Shown here piece by piece: positions 33,137-39,154 of a DNA stretch of 39,154 nt (within the stretch, counting starts at the first letter, position 1; the number at the start of each line of letters is the position of its first letter). The DNA comes from Pseudomonadota bacterium. GTDB taxonomy: Bacteria; Pseudomonadota; Gammaproteobacteria; Burkholderiales; SG8-39. Under the pieces are notes generated by a model that saw only the letters and a list, made by a program, of their open reading frames with translations, had not been told where the DNA came from and searched no databases. Position numbers and translations under genes: made by a program. The stretch lies in NCBI GenBank assembly GCA_021813275.1, contig JAKALD010000003.1, positions 1 to 39,154 on the forward strand. Reading direction: 5' to 3'.

Positions 33137-33571
33137 CTACGAGCCGCTGACGACCGCGAGGTGGTTCTCGACGGCCTTCACGCCCGGTACCGCCGCGGCC
33201 GCTTTCGCCGCCTCGTCGCGCTGCGCGGCATTGGCCACCGTGCCGTACAGCCTCACCTGGCCATCGGACGTCTGCACGTCGATCCCGCCGGCATCGAGCC
33301 CCTTGACCCCGCCCAGGGCCGCCTTGACCTTCGCCGCCAGCGCCTTGTCCGCGCTGCCCTGCTCGGCCGGCTGAGCGGGTGCCGGCGCAGGCGGCTGCGC
33401 GGCCGGCGGCGGTGCAGGCGGGATTTCGGCGGGCTTGACGGCCGGGGCGGCGGCCGGAGGAGGAGGCGGAGGCACCGGCTTCTTCTCGCACGCCGCCAGG
33501 CCCAGGCCGAGAAGGCCCGCCAGCGCGATTCTCACTGCGGAGCGCCTCGCGTTCTTCGTGCCTGTGCTCAT
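33137..33571 (-). CDS. BON-domain lipoprotein with proline-rich linker
   Basis: A 144-residue lipoprotein with lipobox LAAC (Cys28). A Pro/Ala-rich linker of about 45 residues includes six consecutive prolines. A BON domain occupies about 72-140 (ALAAKVKAALGGVKG, VQTSDGQVRLYGTV, AVPGVKAVENHLAVV). The likely role is an envelope-stability or lipid-binding protein, with the linker spanning the space from the lipid anchor. The proline run would need EF-P for efficient translation. Confidence 0.86.
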   Translation of the reverse strand: MSTGTKNARRSAVRIALAGLLGLGLAACEKKPVPPPPPPAAAPAVKPAEIPPAPPPAAQPPAPAPAQPAEQGSADKALAAKVKAALGGVKGLDAGGIDVQTSDGQVRLYGTVANAAQRDEAAKAAAAVPGVKAVENHLAVVSGS

Positions 33572-33692
33572 CGCTGCCTCCGTCGGTATTGGTATTCCGC
33601 CGCTATTCTATCCAACCCGACGCCGGCCGCGGCGGCGTGCGCGCCGCCGGGATTCATGCCATCCTTTCCCGCGACCCCGTGCCTGCCGTCCC

Positions 33693-34238
33693 ATGAAGGC
33701 CAGCGTTCCGCCTGTTCACCAGATCTCGCTGCGCGTGCGCGAGCTCGCGCAGCTGTTCAACTCGATGGACCCGACGCCCTTCCATCACAAGGATCTCGAT
33801 CCTGACGCCGAGGAGTTCATCGAGAGCTGGGCGCAGGAATTTCCGCCCGACAGCCGCTTCCAGATCGTCGTTCACCTGCAGCAGCAGCCGGCCGAGAAGG
33901 ATCCCGGCGCGCTCGTGGGCGAGGCGATCCACAACTTCTTCGACTACAAGGCGGGCATGGCGCAGCGCGAGCTGCGCAGGCTGTGGCGCGTGGGCCGGGC
34001 GAGCCTGCTCGTGGGCCTCGCGTTCCTCGCCGCGTGCCTGCTCGCCGCGAACGCGGCCGGCGCGCTGCTGAGCGATCCGGTGCGCACGCTCGCGCGCGAG
34101 AGCCTCACCATCGTCGGCTGGGTCGCGATGTGGCGCCCGATCCAGATCTTCCTGTACGAATGGTGGCCGATCGCGCGCCGCCGGCGCGTCTACCTCAGCC
34201 TGAGCCGCGCGCAGGTCCGCGTCCTGCAGCCGGGCTGA
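33693..34238 (+). CDS. Hypothetical membrane protein with two transmembrane helices
   Basis: A 181-residue protein. The N-terminal cytosolic part (about 1-105) contains LRVRELAQLFNSMDPTPF and a DLDPDAEEFIESWAQE acidic segment. Two hydrophobic helices follow (about 107-128 and 140-155). The ending is basic (IARRRRVYLSLSRAQ). No family is named with confidence, though the SMDPTPF pattern recurs in proteobacterial hypotheticals. ATG 33693 is the start giving this architecture. It lies upstream of the two-component genes but with its own spacing. Confidence 0.72.
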   Translation: MKASVPPVHQISLRVRELAQLFNSMDPTPFHHKDLDPDAEEFIESWAQEFPPDSRFQIVVHLQQQPAEKDPGALVGEAIHNFFDYKAGMAQRELRRLWRVGRASLLVGLAFLAACLLAANAAGALLSDPVRTLARESLTIVGWVAMWRPIQIFLYEWWPIARRRRVYLSLSRAQVRVLQPG

Positions 34239-34254
34239 GCGCCCGGTATCGGAT

Positions 34255-34282
34255 TTGCGCCCGGGCGCGTCTGTTGTAGGCT
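34255..34282 (+). promoter_or_regulatory. Candidate promoter of the two-component operon
   Basis: TTGCGC (34255-34260), a 16-base spacer and TAGGCT (34277-34282) precede an AAAGGAG ribosome site and the GTG start at 34305. Confidence 0.4.
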
Positions 34283-34304
34283 TTTTGCAAAGGAGCTCCA
34301 CCCG

Positions 34305-34976
34305 GTGCGCATCCTGGTCGTGGAAGACGACGCGGTGCTGGCGGCGGCGCTGACGCGGGCGCTGCAGCAGGCGGCCTACGCCGTCGACCTGGTCGAAGAC
34401 GGCGCGCAGGCCGAAGGTGCGCTCGCGGCAGGAGACTACGACCTCGTGCTGCTCGACCTGGCCCTGCCCCGCCTCGACGGGCTCGAGGTGCTCAAGCGGC
34501 TGCGGGCGCGCGGCTCGCACGTGCCGGTGCTCGTGCTCACCGCGCGCGACACGCTGCAGGATCGCGTCGCCGGGCTCGACCTCGGCGCCGACGACTACCT
34601 GACGAAGCCTTTCGACCTGCCGGAATTCGAGGCGCGGGTGCGCGCGCTGCTGCGGCGGGCGAACTACACCGCCGGCACGAGCCTCACGCACGGCAAGCTG
34701 CGCTTCGATAGCGCGGGCCGGCGCCTGTTCTGGGAGGACCGGCCGATCGACCTGTCGATGCGCGAGCTCGCCGTCATCGAGCTGCTGCTGTCGCGCCAGG
34801 GACGCGTGGTCAGCAAGGAGCAGATGCTCGACCACCTGTTCGGGTGGGGCGAGGGCGCCGGCTCCAACGCGATCGAGGTGTACGTGCACCGGGTGCGCAG
34901 GAAGCTCGAGCCGTTCGGCATCGACATCCGCACCGTGCGCGGCATGGGTTACCTGCTTGAGCGCCGCGGCGAGTGA
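34305..34976 (+). CDS. OmpR-family response regulator (TctD/QseB-like)
   Basis: A 223-residue transcription regulator. The receiver domain has Glu7/Asp8/Asp9 and phosphoacceptor Asp51 (LVLLDLALP), with Lys near 101 (TKPFD). The C-terminal winged helix shows LSMRELAVIELLLSRQG, SNAIEVYVHRVRRKLEP and IRTVRGMGYLL. It starts at GTG with a good AAAGGAG site. The partner kinase gene overlaps its end by 20 bases. The 11-bp direct repeats before terC are a plausible binding site. Confidence 0.93.
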   Translation: MRILVVEDDAVLAAALTRALQQAAYAVDLVEDGAQAEGALAAGDYDLVLLDLALPRLDGLEVLKRLRARGSHVPVLVLTARDTLQDRVAGLDLGADDYLTKPFDLPEFEARVRALLRRANYTAGTSLTHGKLRFDSAGRRLFWEDRPIDLSMRELAVIELLLSRQGRVVSKEQMLDHLFGWGEGAGSNAIEVYVHRVRRKLEPFGIDIRTVRGMGYLLERRGE

Positions 34977-36384
34977 ACCGGGCGTCACGCTGCGGCGCAA
35001 GCTGCTCGCTTGGATCCTGCCGCCGCTGCTCGCCGTGTTCGTGCTGGACGCGGTCGGCAGCTGGTTCGTCGCGGCGCGGGTCTCGGCCAGGATCTACGAC
35101 GCGGAGCTCGCGGAGATCGCGCGCGAGCTGCTGCTGCACGTGAGGACGCCGTCGCCGGCCGCGCTCGACTTCGAGCTGTCGCCCCAGGCCGAGCGCATCC
35201 TGCTGCTCGACGAATCCGACCAGGTCACCTACTCGGTGAGCTCCGGCGCGGGACAACTGGTGGCCGGCGACCCGCAGCTGCCCGCCGCCGTGCCCGGGCG
35301 CGACGGGATCGACTATGGCGACGCGACGCTCGGCGGCGTCCCGCTGCGCGTGGTGCAGCTCGCCGCGAGTCCGCCGGGCGGCGCCCCGGGGCAGACGGCG
35401 ATCATCCGGGTGGCCGAGACGCTGAACAAGCGCCACCGGCTCTCGGAGCTGATCCTGGTCGGGATCATCGTGCCGCAGCTCGCCCTCATCCTCGTGGCCG
35501 CGCTGTTCATCGCGCTCGGCGTCGCGCGCGGGTTGCTGCCGCTCGCGCGGCTCAGGGAGGCGGTGGCCGCGCGCTCGCATCGCGATCTGTCGCCGATCGC
35601 GGTCGGCGGCGTGCCGGGCGAGGTGCGCCCGCTCGCCGAGGCGGTGAACGACCTGATGCGCCGGCTCGACGGTGTGCTCACCTCGCAGAACCGTTTCGTC
35701 GCCGATGCCGCGCACCAGCTGCGCACGCCGGTCGCCGGCCTCAAGGCGCACATCGAGGTCGCGCTGCGCGAGCAGGATCTCGAGCAGACCCGGCGGGCCC
35801 TTGCGCACCTCTATACGAGCGTCGAGCGGCTCTCGCGGCTGGTCGCGCAGCTGCTGACGCTCGCGCGCAACGAGCCGAGCGCGCTGCCCGCCGTCGCCTT
35901 CGCGCCGCTCGACCTGAACAGGCTGGCCCTGGAGACCACCATGGAATGGGTGCCCGAGGCCTACCGCAGGAGCATCGACCTGGGCTTCGAGGGGGCGCCC
36001 GCGGCGGTGACGGTCGAGGGCGATGCCGCGCGCCTCACCGAGCTCGTCAACAACCTGCTGGACAACGCGGTGCGCTACACGCGCGCCGGCGGCCGGGTCA
36101 CGGTGCGCGTGATTCCCGGCGAGCGGCCGGCCGTCTCGGTGAGCGACGACGGCCCGCGCATCCCGCCGGAAGAACGGCAGCGCGTGTTCGAGCGCTTCCG
36201 CCGGCTGCTCGGGACGCACGCCGACGGCAGCGGGCTCGGCCTCGCGATCGCGCGCGAGATCGCGAACCTGCACGGCGCCGAAATCACGCTCGAGGACGAC
36301 GTCGACGGCGTGGGCAACACCTTCAGCGTGAGTTTCCCGGCACCCGCCCCGCCGCCGCGCCCTGCAGCCGAAAGCATCGCGTAA
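34957..36384 (+). CDS. Sensor histidine kinase (TctE/QseC-like)
   Basis: A 475-residue inner-membrane kinase. The first membrane helix is at about 17-41, a periplasmic 2CSK_N-type sensor domain at about 42-163, the second helix at about 165-190, then a HAMP-like linker. Phosphoacceptor His253 lies in ADAAHQLRTPVAGL. The ATPase region has NNLLDNAVRYT, DDGPRIPPEE and GSGLGLAIAREI. It appears to start at TTG 34957 inside the regulator gene; no later standard start keeps the first helix intact. The family often senses carboxylates or metals; the signal here is unknown. Confidence 0.9.
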   Translation: MSAAASEPGVTLRRKLLAWILPPLLAVFVLDAVGSWFVAARVSARIYDAELAEIARELLLHVRTPSPAALDFELSPQAERILLLDESDQVTYSVSSGAGQLVAGDPQLPAAVPGRDGIDYGDATLGGVPLRVVQLAASPPGGAPGQTAIIRVAETLNKRHRLSELILVGIIVPQLALILVAALFIALGVARGLLPLARLREAVAARSHRDLSPIAVGGVPGEVRPLAEAVNDLMRRLDGVLTSQNRFVADAAHQLRTPVAGLKAHIEVALREQDLEQTRRALAHLYTSVERLSRLVAQLLTLARNEPSALPAVAFAPLDLNRLALETTMEWVPEAYRRSIDLGFEGAPAAVTVEGDAARLTELVNNLLDNAVRYTRAGGRVTVRVIPGERPAVSVSDDGPRIPPEERQRVFERFRRLLGTHADGSGLGLAIAREIANLHGAEITLEDDVDGVGNTFSVSFPAPAPPPRPAAESIA

Positions 36385-36406
36385 GGTTCGCGTAACGGTC
36401 CCGTAA
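36380..36406 (+). promoter_or_regulatory. Three 11-bp-spaced CGTAA direct repeats before terC
   Basis: CGTAA occurs at 36380-36384, 36391-36395 and 36402-36406, exactly 11 bases apart; the first overlaps the kinase stop codon. Direct repeats with an 11-base period are the normal binding pattern of OmpR/PmrA-type regulators. They probably bind the regulator encoded at 34305 to control terC. Confidence 0.6.
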
Positions 36407-36420
36407 TTCCTGGGAAAGTA

Positions 36421-36470
36421 GCGCGTCATCGCGCACTCCTAGTCTGGAGCCTCCGCGCCGAGAAGGAGGC
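36421..36470 (+). promoter_or_regulatory. terC leader with hairpins, one sequestering the ribosome site
   Basis: GCGCG/CGCGC (36421-36434) forms a small stem. GCCTCC (36449-36454) can pair with GGAGGC (36465-36470), burying the AAGGAGG site before ATG 36478. CTCC (36436-36439) can instead pair with GGAG (36446-36449). The two larger pairings compete, as in a translational switch, if the leader is transcribed. Confidence 0.4.
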
Positions 36471-36477
36471 CCCGGAC

Positions 36478-37182
36478 ATGCCGGGCATGCTGGCCGACCC
36501 CTCGATCTGGATCGCGCTCATCCAGATCTGCGTGATCAACGTGCTGCTGAGCGGCGACAACGCTGTGGTCATCGCGCTCGCCTGCCGCTCGCTCCCGCCG
36601 CGGCAGCAGCGCCAGGCGTTCGTCGCGGGCGCGGCCGGCATCGTCGTGCTGATGACCGCGCTCACGGCGGCGGCCGCCTACCTGCTCAGCCTGCGCTACC
36701 TCGAGCTGGTCGGGGCGCTGCTGCTGCTGTGGATCGGGGTGCGCCTGCTCGTCCCGGAGGACGACGCCGGCGACATCGAGGACAGCAGCGGCTTCTGGGC
36801 CGCAGTGCGGACCATCATCATCGCCGACATCGTGATGAGCCTGGACAACGTGCTCGGCATGGCGGCCGCGGCGCGCGGCCATCTCGGCATGCTGTTCGTG
36901 GGACTGATCATCACGATCCCGCTCATCCTGTTCGGCAGCGCGCTCATCATGCGGCTGATGGAGCGCTTCCCGATCTTCATCACCCTCGGCGCCGGGCTGC
37001 TCGGCTGGGTAGCCGGCGAGATGGCGGTCGCCGACCCCAGCGTCAAGAACATCGTCGGAACGCGCGCCCATGCGGTCGAAACGCTGGCGCCGCTCCTTGG
37101 CGCGCTCTCGGTGGTCGCGGTCGGCACGCTGCTCGCGCGCCGCCGCGCGGCATCCGGCATGCCGGAAAGGACCGGCCCGTGA
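36478..37182 (+). CDS. terC: TerC-family integral membrane protein (YjbE-like)
   Basis: A 234-residue polytopic membrane protein. The two TerC signature acidic motifs are visible within membrane helices: LLSGDNAVVIALA near 21-33 and IVMSLDNVLGMA near 119-130. About seven helices are predicted. Family members export manganese or other metal ions or load metals onto exoenzymes, and are linked to tellurite resistance. The copy is short and belongs to the YjbE-type subgroup. It lies directly after the two-component genes and overlaps the stress-protein gene by four bases. Confidence 0.9.
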   Translation: MPGMLADPSIWIALIQICVINVLLSGDNAVVIALACRSLPPRQQRQAFVAGAAGIVVLMTALTAAAAYLLSLRYLELVGALLLLWIGVRLLVPEDDAGDIEDSSGFWAAVRTIIIADIVMSLDNVLGMAAAARGHLGMLFVGLIITIPLILFGSALIMRLMERFPIFITLGAGLLGWVAGEMAVADPSVKNIVGTRAHAVETLAPLLGALSVVAVGTLLARRRAASGMPERTGP

Positions 37183-37598
37183 AAAGCATCCTGGTGAGCG
37201 TGGAGGACGGCGGCCACCCTGGCCTCCACTACGTCGTCGACCTCGCGCGGCGCGAGCCGCTGCGCGTGCACCTGCTCAGCGTGCGCGCGCCGCTGCCGCA
37301 GTACGTCGGCCGCTTCTTCTCGGCCGATGCGATCCGCAGGCTGCACCGCGAGGACGGCGAGCGGGCGCTCGCCCCGGCCCGCCGCGTTCTCGACCAGGCC
37401 GGGGTCGAGCACCGCGACCACGTGCGGGTGGGCTACAAGGCCGAAACGATCGTGCGCGCCGCCCGCGAGCTGGGCTGCGAGCGGATTGTCCTGGCGGGCC
37501 AAGGGCCGGCGCTGCTTTCGAGAATGCGCCTCGGTACGGTCGCGGGCCAGGTTCGCCATCTGCTCGCGAGCGCGCACCTCGGCTGCGAGGTCGTGTAG
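37179..37598 (+). CDS. Universal stress protein (UspA-like)
   Basis: A 139-residue cytosolic protein with the Usp alpha/beta fold: KSILVSVEDGG at the start and the ATP-binding pattern AGQGPALLSRMRLGTVA near the end (G-x-G, nine residues, G-T). It starts at GTG overlapping the terC stop. The ending (HLLASAHLGCEVV) is typical. Usp proteins bind ATP and aid survival under stress; coupling with terC suggests a shared metal or envelope stress response. Confidence 0.87.
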   Translation: MKSILVSVEDGGHPGLHYVVDLARREPLRVHLLSVRAPLPQYVGRFFSADAIRRLHREDGERALAPARRVLDQAGVEHRDHVRVGYKAETIVRAARELGCERIVLAGQGPALLSRMRLGTVAGQVRHLLASAHLGCEVV

Positions 37599-37710
37599 CC
37601 CGCGCTGCGCCGCCGCGCGACCGCGCCGCGGCGATTGACGGTACCATTACGCCCGGAACCCAAGATAGGCGCCCGGCGCCCGCGCACGGCCGGGGCGAGG
37701 CGCCCGGGCC

Positions 37711-38766
37711 GTGGACAACGCGAACAACGCGATCTTCAGCATCGAGCAGGAGGAATTGCGCGGCGCGGCACGCACGGTCGCCGAGATCGAGTGGCTGCTG
37801 CTGATCCTGGTCCTGCTGTTCCTGGTCGTGTCGCACGTCACGCCGCTCGCGCGGCCCGCGATCCAGGCGGCGCTGCTCTTCTACGGCGCCTTCATCCTCG
37901 CGTTCCACTACGCCAACTTCTACCGCAGGGAGTCGCGCTGGAAGATCGCGATCGAGACCTGGGTGATGCTCGCGTTCATCACCTGGACCCTGTGGTTCAC
38001 CGGCGACCTGTCGAGCCCGCTGCTCAACCTTTACCTGCTGGTGGTGATCACCAGCGCCCTCAGCCTGGGCAAGGCGGCCACCCTCGTCGAGATGGGGTTC
38101 ATCGCCGCGTGCTACGTGCTGCTCGACTCGGCGCGCACGCCCCTGGCGTCGTGGTCCGTCAGGCACGGCCTGGGGCTGCTCGCCCAGCTCGCCCCGGTCA
38201 TCCTGGTGGCCTACGTCACGACCATGTTCTCGGCCGACATCCGCTACGGCCTGAACAAGGCCAAGCAGCTCTCGGAAACCGACGAGCTGACGGGCGTGCT
38301 CAACGTGCGCGGGCTTTCGGCGCTGTTCGACCGCGCGTTCTCGCAGGCCGCGCGCTACGCGCGCCCGCTCAGCCTGCTGATGATCGACTGCGACAACCTG
38401 AAGGCGGTGAACGACCGCTACGGCCACGATGCCGGCAACGAGCTGCTCAAGCAGCTCTCGCGCAGCATCGTGCGCGAGCTGCGCGCGACCGATATCGTCG
38501 CCCGCTACGGCGGCGACGAGTTCGTGGCGGTGCTGCCGGAAACCGACCGCGGCCGCGCGCAGGAGGTGGCGCAGAGGATCGTCGAGGTGATCGCGCGCGA
38601 GCGGCTGCAGTTCCGCGGCCAGACGATCGAGAGCGGCGTGAGCGTCGGGATCGCGAGCTATCCGGAGGACGGGCGCACCATCGACAACCTCATGCTGCGC
38701 GCCGACAGCGCGATGTACCGCGCCAAGCAGACCGGCAGGGGGCGCGTCGCCTCCGCGGCGAGCTGA
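37711..38766 (+). CDS. Membrane-bound diguanylate cyclase (GGDEF)
   Basis: A 351-residue enzyme making cyclic di-GMP. The N-terminal part (about 27-172) has five to six hydrophobic segments and probably senses an unknown signal. The GGDEF domain follows: SETDELTGVLN near 188-198, IDCDNLKAVND, and the active-site GGDEF at 267-271. The allosteric inhibitory site RATD (258-261) lies exactly five residues before it, so product inhibition is expected. No EAL domain is present. It starts at GTG 37711. Confidence 0.93.
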   Translation: MDNANNAIFSIEQEELRGAARTVAEIEWLLLILVLLFLVVSHVTPLARPAIQAALLFYGAFILAFHYANFYRRESRWKIAIETWVMLAFITWTLWFTGDLSSPLLNLYLLVVITSALSLGKAATLVEMGFIAACYVLLDSARTPLASWSVRHGLGLLAQLAPVILVAYVTTMFSADIRYGLNKAKQLSETDELTGVLNVRGLSALFDRAFSQAARYARPLSLLMIDCDNLKAVNDRYGHDAGNELLKQLSRSIVRELRATDIVARYGGDEFVAVLPETDRGRAQEVAQRIVEVIARERLQFRGQTIESGVSVGIASYPEDGRTIDNLMLRADSAMYRAKQTGRGRVASAAS

Positions 38767-38775
38767 GGGCCGCGC

Positions 38776-39126
38776 TCAGTCGGGCGCGAGCGCGAACTCG
38801 CGCGCCGGCGAGGAGTAGCAGAGCACGATCTCCGCGGGATCGCTCCCGACGTTGCGGATCGCGTGCACCGCGCCGCGCGGCACCACCGAGCGCTCGCCCG
38901 CGGCGAGCGCGGCCTGCTCCGCGCCGAGCCGGCATTGCACCTTGCCGCGCACCACGTAGATCGATTCCTCGCAGTTGGCGTGCACGTGCGTATCGGTCGC
39001 CATGCCCGGCCGCAGCAGCATGCGGGCGAGCGACATCTCTCTGCTGTTGCCGACCTCGCCGCTCACGAGCCACTCGATCGAACCCCACTCGAACTCGTTG
39101 CGAATCGTCGCCTTCGATGCCTGCAT
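38776..39126 (-). CDS. Single-domain cupin protein
   Basis: A 116-residue cytosolic cupin_2-type protein. Motif 1 is seen as ATDTHVHANCEESIYVVRG, with two His and a Glu as metal ligands. Motif 2 is VPRGAVHAIRNVG, with the third His. Small cupins act as dioxygenases, isomerases or sensors; no substrate can be assigned. It is convergent with the diguanylate cyclase gene, nine bases away. Confidence 0.87.
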   Translation of the reverse strand: MQASKATIRNEFEWGSIEWLVSGEVGNSREMSLARMLLRPGMATDTHVHANCEESIYVVRGKVQCRLGAEQAALAAGERSVVPRGAVHAIRNVGSDPAEIVLCYSSPAREFALAPD

Positions 39127-39154
39127 GATCGCGTCCCTCGCTGCGTGGATGGCC

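Noticed and set aside
36385-36477. yybP-ykoY manganese riboswitch before terC
   Set aside because: The leader has a GGGAAAGTAG stretch but is too short and lacks the paired conserved loops of that riboswitch.

Overview
The window is a chromosomal segment of a GC-rich Betaproteobacterium (Burkholderiales-like). Support comes from a GyrA very close to Burkholderia-type GyrA, a betaproteobacterial OmpA with an Ala/Pro linker, the ubiG-phosphatase neighbourhood, and a tmRNA whose tag reads ANDERFALAA. No rRNA or tRNA gene, transposase, integrase or CRISPR array is visible.

Layout. (1) 1-5839 is core genome: gyrA (cut by the window edge), a divergent deaminase-type amidohydrolase, ompA with a strong terminator, then a tightly overlapping ubiG / HAD phosphatase / MDR oxidoreductase set. 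(2) 5896-6264 is the tmRNA gene ssrA, a classical integration hotspot. (3) About 6265-19211 is an accessory island. Its heart (6479-15340, minus strand) is a four-gene defence-like operon: an SF1 UvrD/AddA-type helicase with a C-terminal PD-(D/E)XK nuclease and four-Cys cluster, a type III-like adenine methyltransferase, a 70-residue Trp/Lys-rich protein, and a type III-like restriction helicase-nuclease carrying a C-terminal S24 (LexA/UmuD-like) peptidase domain. It is bracketed by two remnants of an older type I restriction locus in the same orientation: an internally deleted hsdM 5' end (15337-15630) and an hsdR 3' tail (6342-6431). The new module therefore seems to have replaced the middle of an hsdM-hsdS-hsdR operon. 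To its right lie radC, a HigB/HigA-like pair, a winged-helix/nucleotidyltransferase regulator with a double palindromic operator, and a Phd-VapC pair.

(4) 19228-25773 returns to core-type genes: an S41 peptidase, an exported Ig-like protein and a PcaB/PurB-like lyase in one minus-strand set; an EF-hand/BON protein and a DUF2726 protein on plus; then a minus-strand set of cupredoxin, outer-membrane protein and phosphoesterase behind a promoter overlapped by two Fur-box-like sites. (5) 25949-28681 holds trehalose-6-phosphate synthase and a divergent DAHP synthase. (6) 28719-32162 is a complete Mla/MCE-type lipid-transport operon (STAS-permease, ATPase, MCE protein, PqiC-like lipoprotein), followed by a conserved hypothetical gene. 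(7) 32802-39126 has a coiled-coil protein, a BON lipoprotein, a membrane protein, a TctD/TctE-like two-component system followed by terC and a universal stress protein, a membrane diguanylate cyclase, and a cupin.

The most unusual parts are the S24-fused restriction enzyme, the nested replacement of a type I locus by this module, and several regulatory arrays: a 21-bp-phased double palindrome, 11-bp direct repeats before terC, and Fur-like boxes. All functions are read from sequence motifs and family knowledge; no searches were run.
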